This document shows, one piece after another, positions 28,401 to 35,024 of a DNA stretch of 39,675 bases (the first letter of the stretch is position 1; each line of letters opens with the position of its first letter). This DNA comes from an uncultured Clostridia bacterium (lineage in GTDB: Bacteria; Bacillota; Clostridia; Christensenellales; Borkfalkiaceae): NCBI GenBank assembly GCA_947088135.1, contig CAMUFJ010000014.1:1-39675 (forward strand). The letters are read 5' to 3'. The notes below the pieces were generated by a model. That model worked only from the letters and a program-made list of their open reading frames with translations, had not been told where the DNA came from and ran no database searches. The translations under genes and the position numbers were made by a program.

Positions 28401-31400
28401 ATACGCCGCTTCCCTGTAAGGAACGGTGGACGCTTGCAAGCCGGAAAGCTTTCCGCCCGAATAGGTATTATACACTTTATAGGAGGCAGGGCGGAAACCC
28501 GCGCTCGACGCCGTTCCCGCATTGTCATTGCCTACGCCCGTAAATACGAGCTTATTCGCCTGCAACGCAAAGATCGAATAGGAAGCTTCTTGTTCGATTT
28601 GCGCCTTCCCGCCCGCAATCGTGATCGAAAGCGTTGCCCGCGTAACGTTTACGGTCAGCTCTTTATAAGCTTCCCCGTCGGCGCTCACCACGTTTTGGTT
28701 GAACGTGACGCCCACCTTATAGGTGCCCGCAAGCGCAACGCGAACCGTGCCGTCGGTATTCCCGTTCACAAAGTAGAACGCGGAATTGATGGCTCTGCCG
28801 CTCACAAGCGTTGCGGAATTCATGATCACGATCAAGTTTTCCTTATAAATATCCAGCCAATCGCCGTTACCGTCTTTCAAGTTGAACGCAATTTCGTTGC
28901 CCGTATATTCGACGGAAGTAAGACCGTCCGTCGCGGTAAGGGAAAGCTCCGTTACAACGTGCGGCGTAATTTTAAAATTAACGTAGATATAAGGAAGATT
29001 GTAATCGCCTTCCTCGTCGGCGTCGGCAGTTCTCGTTTCAAACCGCGCCTGATAATTGCCTACGTTTTTTACGACAGACAAATCGGTCGTAGTGCTTGTT
29101 CCCACCACGATTTGAAGCGCGCTCTCGCTAAGCTCGGGATAAATGCCGTTCAGAACGGCGGCGGCTTTTTCTCTCAACTGCGTTTCTTTCGCTACGTCCA
29201 CGCCGTTTCCGTCGTAACCGATTTCAAGGGTGTTCTCCGCCGTTTGTTCGAAATAGTTGACCGCCCGAATAATCACGGTATCGTAGCTCAGGATTTCGCC
29301 GCCCTGCGCCCTGTATTCCAAGGTGTAATTGCCTGCGTGCAGAATTTCCGTCGCCATCTCGGGGTTTGCCGAAACCAAATCGCCCACTTTGTTAGGCGCG
29401 CTTCCGTCATAGCGATAAAGCTTCATTTCCGTTGCGCCCGCACGGTTAAGTCCGTCTTGCCAAGCGGAAATTACGTCTTTGATCGAATGGCGCTGATAAG
29501 TTTCTTCATACGTCTGCCCCAAATTGATTTGGTAAATCGCGTAAGCGGAATCTCCGCTGCCGTAATAGTACTCCGTAGAATCAAACGAAGCGTACAGGAA
29601 ATAAATACCCGTTTTTTTATCGTAAAGCTCGGTCTTCGAACTGTCCCAAACAACGGTTTTGCCGCCGTTCGAGCTCCGCCCGATCACGACTTCTTCCGTC
29701 GAACCGGAAGCATACATTTTAACGTCGAACGCAGGCAATCCCTCGTCTACGACCGCCCCGTTGTCGCGGTTTGTAAAGTTTACTTCAAGGGAAGTGACCC
29801 AAGTGGAAAACTCGCCGCTCACGTTCCCCGAACTCTTACTGCCGTAAGTTACGTCGAGATACCGCTTCTGAACGGGAACGGTATAAGAAATGGTTTTCTT
29901 ACCGGTTTCCCATACGTCGTTGATAAGTTCGAATTTTACCGTATATAGATCCGTATCGCTGAAAAGCAAATAATAGTCTTCGTTCGCATAATCCGCATGC
30001 CAAACGCCTTCGATGCTCTCACCTTTCAAATTCGTTACGGATACGCGCAATATACTTTCGGGATTCTCCGACGTGCGAAGCGCTTCGCGCAGACGGTAAT
30101 CGAGCGAAACGTGTTGGGGAATCCCTTCCACGTCTACCAAATACTTTGCCTTCGTGTCAATGCTCGGTTTGCTGTACGTTTCGGCGCCGACCGTAGAGGA
30201 ATCTTTAAGCCCGAAAGCTACGCTATGTACGACAAAGTTGGCTTTAATATTCCAAGACCGGTAACTTGACCACTGCGCCGCCATAGGGTCATATTTCCCC
30301 GGCTCCGTGGGTGGCGTACCAGCGCTTTCAAGCTCGCCGAAATGACTGCCCCCTTTGAATCTCTTACCGTCTGCACCGCTATATACAAATTCGATCCTTG
30401 CATATTTTTTATCTGCGTCCGTCGGAACGGTAAACGCCGTGTCGGCGGGTCTGGGATAGCTTTTGATGGCAAACTGTGCCGCATCAGCCGAAGTGATATC
30501 ATCTTTATATAATTTTTCCGCCTCCGCGTTCGCCTCGCTTTCATCGGAACCGTACGTTACGCGCAAAAATTCTCTGTCCACTTTATCCAACGGCACTTGC
30601 ACGTTGTAGACGGAATTAACGACCGTCGTGCCCGTGACCGACCGAGAAGCCTCCAAATAAACAATCGTTAACGTAAGTCCGCTGAAATCAAACGGCTGTC
30701 CCGCAGTCTGTTTCGCAACCGTGCCCGTGATCGTAAATTGATAAGGTTTTGCATACGACACTGCTATGCTGTTTTTGATTTTGTCGCTCCCGACTTCGAT
30801 ATCGTTATTCAGCAAAGCGGAAACAGTCGGATCGCCGTTATAAGTAACCGTAATCTTTTGCGTGTAACCAAGATCTTTGCTCAAAATATCCGATTCATCG
30901 TAAACCCCTTCGAAACCTTTTGAGCTTTTCTGCCAAACGGTGTTACCACTGCCGTCGTAACTTTTTTCGATCCATACGGCGTTTTGTTCGCTGAGGCTCG
31001 GAAACAAAGCGCTCGTCGAAAATTCTCTTTTGTCAAGCGCAATTCCGCTTTTCCCGTCATTATACGTCGCAATCACATTCAAATAGTTCCCAAGATCGGT
31101 AAAGGGATAAATCGTCGCCTTTTTTCCCGCGTCGTTCAGTTCTGCGGAAATTGCTATTGCTTTTCTTTCCGCAAATTTAATGGAAACGTCCTCGGTCATA
31201 GACTGCGATTCGTTACCGCTTCCGACTTGAAACAGCACGGTTACACCCACGGCTTGCGTACCGATCTCGAAACTGCTGTTATTGACAAGCAAGCGCATTA
31301 CGGTGAGTCCGTCGCGATCGTGCGAAGCGAAGTTCAGCGTGCCGTCCGCGTTTTCGGTATACGTGATCCTTTTCGCGATATGCTGGTATTTGACGCTCAC

Positions 31401-31937
31401 GTCGAGCTTGTCGAGCACGTCCTGCGGTTCCATATCGGTAAAATAAATCAGTTTGTTTTCGGCAAGCTGATAGTAACCATCGCCGTTAAGCGTTACCGTT
31501 TCTCCGCCGATCGTTGCAGGAATCCCCACTCTAAGCCCTTGGAACTTTGCGTCTACGGCAGGGATGGCGGTCGTATTTGCCGTAAGCGTTGCATAGGCAG
31601 TATCCGCCTTGCCCGTAACGGTAACGGTGGCCGCGTTATTTATATCGTTATATGTAACCGACACGTCGTATGATTCGGAGGGCACAACGTTGCCTTCGTC
31701 GTCGGTAACGCGCAAATACGGCTTCAACTGGTCGGCTTCGGTTGAAGTAACGTTTTTCTCGATCGAACCGCCCGACCACGTTACGCTGAGCGACGATGCG
31801 GCACGCGTTTCGTCTTCGGCGAACGCGCCGTTCATTTGAGGAATGAGCGCGCCCGTAACGCCCGCGCCGATTGCAAGCGCGAAGCATAACACGATCGCGA
31901 TCTTTCTCCACAACGAAATTTTTTTCAACTGTTTCAT
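19458..31937 (-). CDS. Giant MBG-repeat surface protein (4159 aa)
   Basis: A very large secreted, membrane-anchored protein. Residues 1-40 are a signal peptide with probable cleavage after AFA. The first ~700 residues resemble bacterial Ig-like domains. Most of the rest is a string of beta-sandwich modules of the MBG type, each marked by a V(T/V)YGD/E-like strand: I can find about 16, for example GSIYGDE, ELVYGEE, TVVYGES, SSTYGDE, TVVYGED, DYVYGER and TFVYGDE. Others carry a recurring NYxWxDG motif (DSNYIWADGDG, DSNHVWKDGEE, NYVWDDG). The C-terminus has a helix at about 4107-4129, a basic YKRKQKR stop-transfer and a 30-residue acidic tail; there is no LPXTG sortase signal. Cysteines are rare. 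Adhesion or a stalk-like role is likely from the family but unproven. GGAGGG precedes the start. It is co-transcribed with the next gene from a promoter carrying a G9 tract. Confidence 0.88.
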   Translation of the reverse strand: MKQLKKISLWRKIAIVLCFALAIGAGVTGALIPQMNGAFAEDETRAASSLSVTWSGGSIEKNVTSTEADQLKPYLRVTDDEGNVVPSESYDVSVTYNDINNAATVTVTGKADTAYATLTANTTAIPAVDAKFQGLRVGIPATIGGETVTLNGDGYYQLAENKLIYFTDMEPQDVLDKLDVSVKYQHIAKRITYTENADGTLNFASHDRDGLTVMRLLVNNSSFEIGTQAVGVTVLFQVGSGNESQSMTEDVSIKFAERKAIAISAELNDAGKKATIYPFTDLGNYLNVIATYNDGKSGIALDKREFSTSALFPSLSEQNAVWIEKSYDGSGNTVWQKSSKGFEGVYDESDILSKDLGYTQKITVTYNGDPTVSALLNNDIEVGSDKIKNSIAVSYAKPYQFTITGTVAKQTAGQPFDFSGLTLTIVYLEASRSVTGTTVVNSVYNVQVPLDKVDREFLRVTYGSDESEANAEAEKLYKDDITSADAAQFAIKSYPRPADTAFTVPTDADKKYARIEFVYSGADGKRFKGGSHFGELESAGTPPTEPGKYDPMAAQWSSYRSWNIKANFVVHSVAFGLKDSSTVGAETYSKPSIDTKAKYLVDVEGIPQHVSLDYRLREALRTSENPESILRVSVTNLKGESIEGVWHADYANEDYYLLFSDTDLYTVKFELINDVWETGKKTISYTVPVQKRYLDVTYGSKSSGNVSGEFSTWVTSLEVNFTNRDNGAVVDEGLPAFDVKMYASGSTEEVVIGRSSNGGKTVVWDSSKTELYDKKTGIYFLYASFDSTEYYYGSGDSAYAIYQINLGQTYEETYQRHSIKDVISAWQDGLNRAGATEMKLYRYDGSAPNKVGDLVSANPEMATEILHAGNYTLEYRAQGGEILSYDTVIIRAVNYFEQTAENTLEIGYDGNGVDVAKETQLREKAAAVLNGIYPELSESALQIVVGTSTTTDLSVVKNVGNYQARFETRTADADEEGDYNLPYIYVNFKITPHVVTELSLTATDGLTSVEYTGNEIAFNLKDGNGDWLDIYKENLIVIMNSATLVSGRAINSAFYFVNGNTDGTVRVALAGTYKVGVTFNQNVVSADGEAYKELTVNVTRATLSITIAGGKAQIEQEASYSIFALQANKLVFTGVGNDNAGTASSAGFRPASYKVYNTYSGGKLSGLQASTVPYREAAYYLHLTGVTANNYRYPLSSGSLLADFTYMENYVFVPGDENSPNSAAVFELKVLKQVLKPLERKDGSSTDTPVSEIYEAGRAWNMLDYFTTTEPVSTYAITVTNTKTGIPVSQIADGADAGKFLLNAGRYTVVIDTNGTNVWEGNVDAAVTFDLTVEKQAVTIEEIGLIRNTYNGAEHIASLGGTSAYWQDLSAKGVSATVSFLASGAADGSAKTTLAGAFVNGQLKWTNAGSYFITFDIPADNYYWAGGENTDTDKTDFDETGVYTTAEQQIAEIARMQITAPALGASRLTQTGTARTLPAEFTSHFTITQGNITVTYQVEYATAGELQETTHTHGTFGSARPADDDNTQGVYAIRLTVTGAAATNFAWVRNASDIDYISYTNAYDIQGFETNTHVAILHYVTVTQTLDIQCDPSKSFYYGGFLGDSDSSISEDAMTDLAGHMFCYTGTIPSGANYSYSYVNASGVSVDANAFKSWNAGMYIGTVNITFPDTEYLPLSFNVAITVDKLPVGLTAAGSGIYGSDPEISSVGYADNSKEFIGFTGELKDKVNVAGVTKDSAAQTYAGAQYFVLTDDPYFDNYAVTFTADSKIVVSPQTIVIGFKDVIEGSIYGDELTQERLLSALSYNTTDFPDGSLLEIVSIALTATGTTEGRINANEEGYGIEVTSKSGNYRLEIGGSGKWSVAKKEAYVTVDLELVYGEEVRAGALAENVKTKIEGFLGSDDYGTGETASYTVDDNGHIVYASGFTNNNYHFVDVSANESGTFGKVSYKPLGVSVTIGNAEGDYYKPQRLTYTLTVNSVSSYDAGEKVTLTAEAMERLGVAVDGSAYGGNVWSQGVNGVDFNGKAFVVTTGAYDHEPEDGATGATANAGTYAIVGMTNSAFAENYNITFTGAWATGSNSGKAGVYTVNKVGGNDKFMVSTDSADVEKNPDKIVIIIKPAGTASVQARKAVSLAAAVADTVNGTTLPYDETYRTLLTAEVSGVQDGYTVLYNLEVGENPQTPAKTDSGWTSIPPTAIDAGIYTIYYYVKMASPNYDDSDIFSFTVTITKAENTVETPFNFSNGKAFASAGEADRNAAWVYGLYSETAEDGFNIMGDQAIAEFVAKYQRGATFGVSLYSGEEPTALYTAGSATAVFNYMFNNGDGKRFNAGVYRLVFTVTAQSNANGETNYSNLSVSYYFTVAKRAVSITAGNQTVVYGESATGLAAAVTGLVRNNYHASETPIDPESLYTLTVSGYTAGVTDVGATGVSVTVTLVDNATALLGDNYDTPTLTDGTLAVVQRRVVVKIGDMSSTYGDEAPNNTFGAQYVESDAYGKTYQPLGGHVIIDLKVKAGAEDAVTSATNAGRYPIYAVWNTDSSNGGSDKHQDNYEVVFVNCSYGDVLAVEGALGNGQTNAAGTYTVNKKVIDVEWSAENGSSYVYNGTARTFSATANVKDETVNLTVAYKKGEKDSAAPINAGEYKVIASFNEEDYPNYTTGGSSITVTITKATATVTANDASVLYGNALSEGTGYGMTVALPAGIAENKIDADEKSTLEAFNTFDKFLVYTDRAGTALYVAGTGVGSYQIVIDPENVIMTNFELVPVAGVFTVNKRTVTVTVGDLEREYGGNYLTQADIDLLVEGKEGDVFQVDGDWQDKHDWSALGIVLSVDSALNAGEYQLTATSNSANYDITFASTVGKLTITKKRLTVSASATVVYGEDWNTATVTPVWNGFVDGESYASLLAIAGAMSGGNKPVTGSIGYTTDYANKPDNASTVGSNPSVTPVISNIEFLNYTVTVDEKTDGVNLVKVTPRAVSVAPHADYVYGERYDEAPIVFGNLFGSDKIAVSYAYTKDGAGVTGLGDAGNYSVTATLLPAQGDAEVNKNYAFANGASTSEAVTVTVVPKAVDVNWEYGVFDLDANPNAINYLEGYNDGIMSIAEGDFKHSYFNESDGTTTVKNVGLIGYGDGRHGITAEIGTYTLTLTLKNSVNYRWVNSEENTYTVIFSATSIEVTLEVTVPQDVTFGDNAQVTATVANGNVKDVAFTYYPVSDKDVFAALVGKIKNGTIRLSDLQGIEYEETMPKNAGNYIVRAYYRAQDNENKTAEKFAAFEIKPLAVSVPKSHGAASQEFNGGALVFEVTGYESYMSFAVPNGMVGTAVGNTVRFTAKDVFDYQVTFELLDSNHVWKDGEEAKVIFSVTKSKQEITLSDAYTFVYGDEIDVAPAFKYTADEAVILYFTYSGDPSSPQGDPLGNILPSNAGIYYVVVSVEGTDNYDGESAGAIVVVEKKEVKVSVTVNVPYGQTVAAGDIYYTLAGLANGETEDNYVTVNLSVLASGLTFGEGAGLKNAGRYKPTFATAQTEINAYTGATANGLVGFSKRGAADNYYFTADANSIVIVNKLAVSVVIGNASGTFGSSPQFNSGITLRWADSVANNNIPAADKAKQDAALMELLGVSASSFYCTATDTSDAGSYPIKVTRWSSDNYNVTFVDGSFEVLPANIFVEWTTGGGTYGDVTAPEITKLSVLLGGSLQDVTNSTFGQNAISKLSFLFTDTTGVPLFDAGKTPANAGEYYVELVLAADGKIGKNYILSPSSSAQRRFSVGKLVIEVEDLRVDYGDDGMKLAYKNGNVIIPTLVENEEISKYFTVVRYDEAKTVGTYYMTVVLKDFQNVQWSVGRTAEYRLAFNVTKAKNHIVGSIQMEGWTYGDEGNTPSVTLANNKDISDGVDIVPVFEYSANNGADWTTVAPTAAGSYLVRATANGTTNVEAFVSPSVTPFTIARRAIAKPQIEVSTENNSYTGNVLLANVSGFDQSLMMFTYVGNFTVDGNSIALTALNAGTYTLVITLTDSNYIWADGDGSAVYEQTWTVAPKRLEKPTGGKNSFVVNGGIITYTPENFDPATMAISGNAEGHGGTFTAEISIIDPANYVWDDGTVDSIQIEWTIVGINTVYKALMGVLGSIAGLAVLGGAAQFVLYKRKQKREAEMDGDSSEQHSDAESEGGEQA

Positions 31938-32214
31938 ACCACCCTCCGAATAATAGCTTTATAATCTTGTATGATTGGCTTTTGAAATTTATTTTACCGC
32001 TTTTGCTCCCGCTGTCCCGCATCACGTATTCACGGCCGAAAGCGGGCAATTACAATAAACAAAACGCTTCGCTCGATGAAAATGATAGGCAGGGCGAAGC
32101 GTCGCTTTCATAAAACACTTGTCTTTCGGCATTTATTTCACAGCGGATCCGATTATCCTTGTATTTACAACACTTATTCACATTTCAAAATTCGACAAAA
32201 TTACACATTATTCA
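31938..32214 (-). other. Long structured 5' leader of the giant surface-protein operon
   Basis: If transcription starts near 32214, the leader is about 275 nt, unusually long. It contains the hairpin at 32064-32102 followed by a U-rich stretch, and a second structured part (31999-32044) whose outer arms are CCGCTTT / AAAGCGG. Such a layout is compatible with attenuation or a riboswitch, but I recognise no known class. The only other signal is the GGAGGG ribosome binding site at its end. Confidence 0.4.
32064..32102 (-). terminator. Terminator-like hairpin inside the leader (possible attenuator)
   Basis: A perfect 9-bp stem (ACGCTTCGC / GCGAAGCGT) with a 21-base loop is followed on the minus strand by TTTGTTT. 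It lies about 110 nt into the predicted leader and 127 nt before the start codon, where it could stop transcription before the gene. Confidence 0.45.
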
Positions 32215-32220
32215 TAATCT

Positions 32221-32250
32221 ATTATAACCCCCCCCCGATGAATTTGTCAA
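32221..32250 (-). promoter_or_regulatory. Promoter of the giant surface-protein operon with a G9 tract in the spacer
   Basis: On the minus strand perfect TTGACA (32245-32250) and perfect TATAAT (32221-32226) boxes are separated by 18 bp. Nine of those are consecutive G's (C's at 32228-32236 on the plus strand). One G fewer would give the optimal 17 bp. Homopolymers at this place are known to cause phase variation by slipped-strand mispairing, for example in Neisseria porA. Confidence 0.75.
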
Positions 32251-32324
32251 CATTTTTTCATGAATCCTTTCAGTTTATTTTTGGTAATTTTTGTGGTTTT
32301 TCGGTAATTTGACGAATTCAAACA

Positions 32325-32361
32325 AAAATCCCCCCAAAATACACCGCTTTGGAGGGATTTT
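32325..32361 (-). terminator. Probable terminator of the clpC operon
   Basis: A long stem, AAAATCCCCCCAAA against TTTGGAGGGATTTT with one mismatch, is followed on the minus strand by TTGTTT. It lies about 120 bases after the clpC stop codon. Two smaller hairpins sit between: TTCCGC/GCGGAA at 32378-32394 and CTTCCCGC/GCGGGAAG at 32447-32464. I see no gene in 32251-32480. Confidence 0.65.
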
Positions 32362-32480
32362 CTCTATTCGGTTGTCTTTCCGCTTCCTGCGGAATATCAA
32401 CAGTTTCAGGACTTCGTTCGTAAAGGCGGTATCTAACTTTTTCCCCTTCCCGCGAGCGGGAAGAGTCGGGAATACGGGCT

Positions 32481-34994
32481 TTACTCCGCGTTCACGGTAA
32501 AAATACCGCTTTGGAAGTCGAGCACAGCCGTGCTCCCCTCCCGCACCTCGCCCGTAAGCACCGCTTCGGAAAGCAGATCCTCCACCTCGCGCTGAACCGT
32601 TCTCTTTAACGGGCGCGCGCCGTATTCCTCGCTGTACCCAAGTTCCACAAGCTTGCGCTTCGCCTCTTGCGTAACTTCGAGCAAAATGCCCCGATCCCGC
32701 ATACGCGCTCTGAGCCCTTCGAGGATCTTCCCGCAGATCTTTGTTGCGTCCTCCTTGGAAAGCTTATGGAAGACGACCGTTTCGTCCAAACGGTTTAAAA
32801 ACTCCGGTTTAAAACGCGCTTTGAGCGCGGTTTGGATGCGCTCCCGCATATCGTTATACGCGCTCTCCTCATCGGACGAACGGAAGCCGAGCGCCGCCAC
32901 CTCGTTCACCTCGTGCGCGCCGACGTTGGAGGTCAAAATAATAACGGTATTCTTAAAAGAAACCACCCGGCCGCGGTTGTCCGTCAAACGCCCGTCGTCG
33001 AGTATTTGCAATAGAATATTAAATACGTCGGGGTGGGCTTTCTCGATCTCGTCGAACAGCACCACGGAGTAGGGCTTTCTGCGCACCCGTTCGGTGAGCT
33101 GTCCTGCTTCCTCGAACCCTACGTAGCCGGGCGCGGTGCCGATCATTTTATTGACCGATTCTTTACTCATATATTCGGACATATCGAGCCGAATAAGTAA
33201 ATCCTCGTCGCCGAACATACTCACGGCAAGCGCCTTGGAAAGGTCGGTTTTCCCCACGCCGGTAGGCCCTACGAAAATAAACGAACCGACGGGACGGTTG
33301 GGATCTTTAAGCCCCGCGCGGGCGCGGCGAATGGCACGGGCGACGGCGGAAACCGCCTCGTCCTGCCCCACGATGCGCGCGTGAAGCTCCTCCTCTAAAT
33401 TGAGCAGGCGTTCGCTCTCCTCCTCGGTGAGCCGCGACACGGGAATGCCCGTGCGCGCGCCGACGATCTCCGCCACCTCCTCCGCGCCGATGGAAAGATG
33501 GGTGGAACTGCGCTTGTCGTCCCATGCCGACTGTAATTTTTGAAGCTCTCCCGACAGCTTGCCGATTTTCACGGAGAGCTCGTCGGCGCGCGCCCCGTCC
33601 CCCCATTTGAGGGCGTTGTTGTATTCCGTCTTTAACCGCTTGATTTTATCCGCCGTTTCCCGAAGCTCCGCAGGCCCGTTAAAGGAGTTGAGCCTCATGC
33701 GGGACGCCGCTTCGTCCACCAAATCGATCGCTTTGTCGGGCAGGAAGCGGTCGGTGATATAGCGGTCGGAAAGCCGCGCCGCCGCCTCGATCGCCTCGTC
33801 GGTGATAATGATATTGTGGTGCGCCTCGTACTTGCCCTTTATCCCTTGCAAAATAGCGACCGTATCCTCCACGCTCGGCTCCTCCACCAAAACGGGGGTA
33901 AAACGGCGTTCCAGCGCAGCGTCCTGCTCGATATATTTGCGATACTCTTCGAGCGTGGTCGCGCCGATGGTCTGCAATTCTCCGCGCGCAAGCATGGGTT
34001 TTAATATGTTTGCGGCGTCCATTTTGTTCTCCGTACTGCTCCCCGCCCCCACGATAAGGTGGATCTCGTCGATAAACATAATAACGTCGCGGTTGGAAGC
34101 GAGCTCCTCCATGAGATCGGTAAGACGCTGTTCAAAATCGCCGCGATAGCGCGTGCCCGCCACAAGGGTGGACATATTCAGCGAAAACACGGTTTTCCCG
34201 CGCAAAATGTCGGGGACTTCGTCGGCGATGATCGCGAGAGCAAGCCCCTCCACCACCGCGCTTTTCCCGACACCCGGCTCGCCGATGAGCACGGGATTGT
34301 TTTTGGTTCGGCGGGACAGGATCTGCACGAGCTTTTCCGTTTCCTTCCTCCGCCCGATCACGGGGTCGATCTTCCCCTGCGCGGCACGGCGGGTGAGATC
34401 CTCCCCGAATTGCAATATTTCGTCGGAAAGCGGGCTCTTGTACGTTTCTCCGTCCGCACGCTTGTTTTCCGCCTCGTCCGCATAGGCCGCGGCTTGTCGT
34501 TTTTCCGACAGTTTCAACCGATCGCCGGCGGCGTTCGTTCCCTTTTCCTTCTTGGCTTCCGCGTCGGAAAGACCTTCGAAAATAAACTCGTTGCACCGCC
34601 ACAAGAGCCGCGGGATCACCACGCCGAGCGCGCCGAGAATGCGCAGCGCAACGCTGTCGCGGATATTCAAAAGCGCGCGGAGCGCATGTTCCGTCCCGAT
34701 AAGAGGCTGATTCGCTTCGAAGGCATATCCCGCCGCGTCGTCTATGAGCTTGCGCGTGCGGGGCGTGATGCCTTGCCACGAACCGTCGTGCGAAATGCGG
34801 TTGCGGAATTGTTCGCGGTATTTTTCAAGCGTTACGCCCGCTTCCGTTAAAAGCTTTGCGGCGGAACAATCGTTTACGCACAGCATGGCGAGCAAAATAT
34901 GCTCGCTTCCGATATACTGCGTTTTATAGAGCTCTGCGGAATCTTCCGCGATTTTCCATACCTGCGACAAATGGTCGGTAAATCTATTAGACAT
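32481..34994 (-). CDS. clpC: ATP-dependent Clp protease ATP-binding subunit ClpC
   Basis: Hsp100 unfoldase of 837 aa that feeds substrates, including arginine-phosphorylated ones, to ClpP. An N-terminal double-repeat Clp domain covers about 1-145. The D1 ATPase has Walker A GEPGVGKS (238-245) and Walker B MFIDEIHLI. The middle region includes a UVR-like coiled segment (about RADELSVKIGKLSGELQKL). The D2 ATPase has GPTGVGKT and VVLFDEIEKAHPDVFN, with an LGF tripeptide in the loop that docks ClpP, and a C-terminal D2-small domain. Length and order match ClpC, not ClpB. AAGGAG precedes the start, 30 bases after mcsB. It is the last gene of the mcs operon; no clpP is nearby. Confidence 0.95.
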   Translation of the reverse strand: MSNRFTDHLSQVWKIAEDSAELYKTQYIGSEHILLAMLCVNDCSAAKLLTEAGVTLEKYREQFRNRISHDGSWQGITPRTRKLIDDAAGYAFEANQPLIGTEHALRALLNIRDSVALRILGALGVVIPRLLWRCNEFIFEGLSDAEAKKEKGTNAAGDRLKLSEKRQAAAYADEAENKRADGETYKSPLSDEILQFGEDLTRRAAQGKIDPVIGRRKETEKLVQILSRRTKNNPVLIGEPGVGKSAVVEGLALAIIADEVPDILRGKTVFSLNMSTLVAGTRYRGDFEQRLTDLMEELASNRDVIMFIDEIHLIVGAGSSTENKMDAANILKPMLARGELQTIGATTLEEYRKYIEQDAALERRFTPVLVEEPSVEDTVAILQGIKGKYEAHHNIIITDEAIEAAARLSDRYITDRFLPDKAIDLVDEAASRMRLNSFNGPAELRETADKIKRLKTEYNNALKWGDGARADELSVKIGKLSGELQKLQSAWDDKRSSTHLSIGAEEVAEIVGARTGIPVSRLTEEESERLLNLEEELHARIVGQDEAVSAVARAIRRARAGLKDPNRPVGSFIFVGPTGVGKTDLSKALAVSMFGDEDLLIRLDMSEYMSKESVNKMIGTAPGYVGFEEAGQLTERVRRKPYSVVLFDEIEKAHPDVFNILLQILDDGRLTDNRGRVVSFKNTVIILTSNVGAHEVNEVAALGFRSSDEESAYNDMRERIQTALKARFKPEFLNRLDETVVFHKLSKEDATKICGKILEGLRARMRDRGILLEVTQEAKRKLVELGYSEEYGARPLKRTVQREVEDLLSEAVLTGEVREGSTAVLDFQSGIFTVNAE

Positions 34995-35024
34995 ACTCTC
35001 TCCTTAGCTGTTTGGGGAATCGGA

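Noticed and set aside
31999..32044. A promoter or small gene within the structured part of the leader
   Set aside because: No convincing -35/-10 pair and no open frame with a ribosome binding site are present; the structure is treated as part of the leader.
31938..32214. Cyclic di-GMP (GEMM-I) riboswitch in the leader of the giant gene
   Set aside because: A GACGC and a GCCCUGCC segment recalled the motif, but the conserved GCAAACC and the tetraloop receptor context are absent and the order does not fit.
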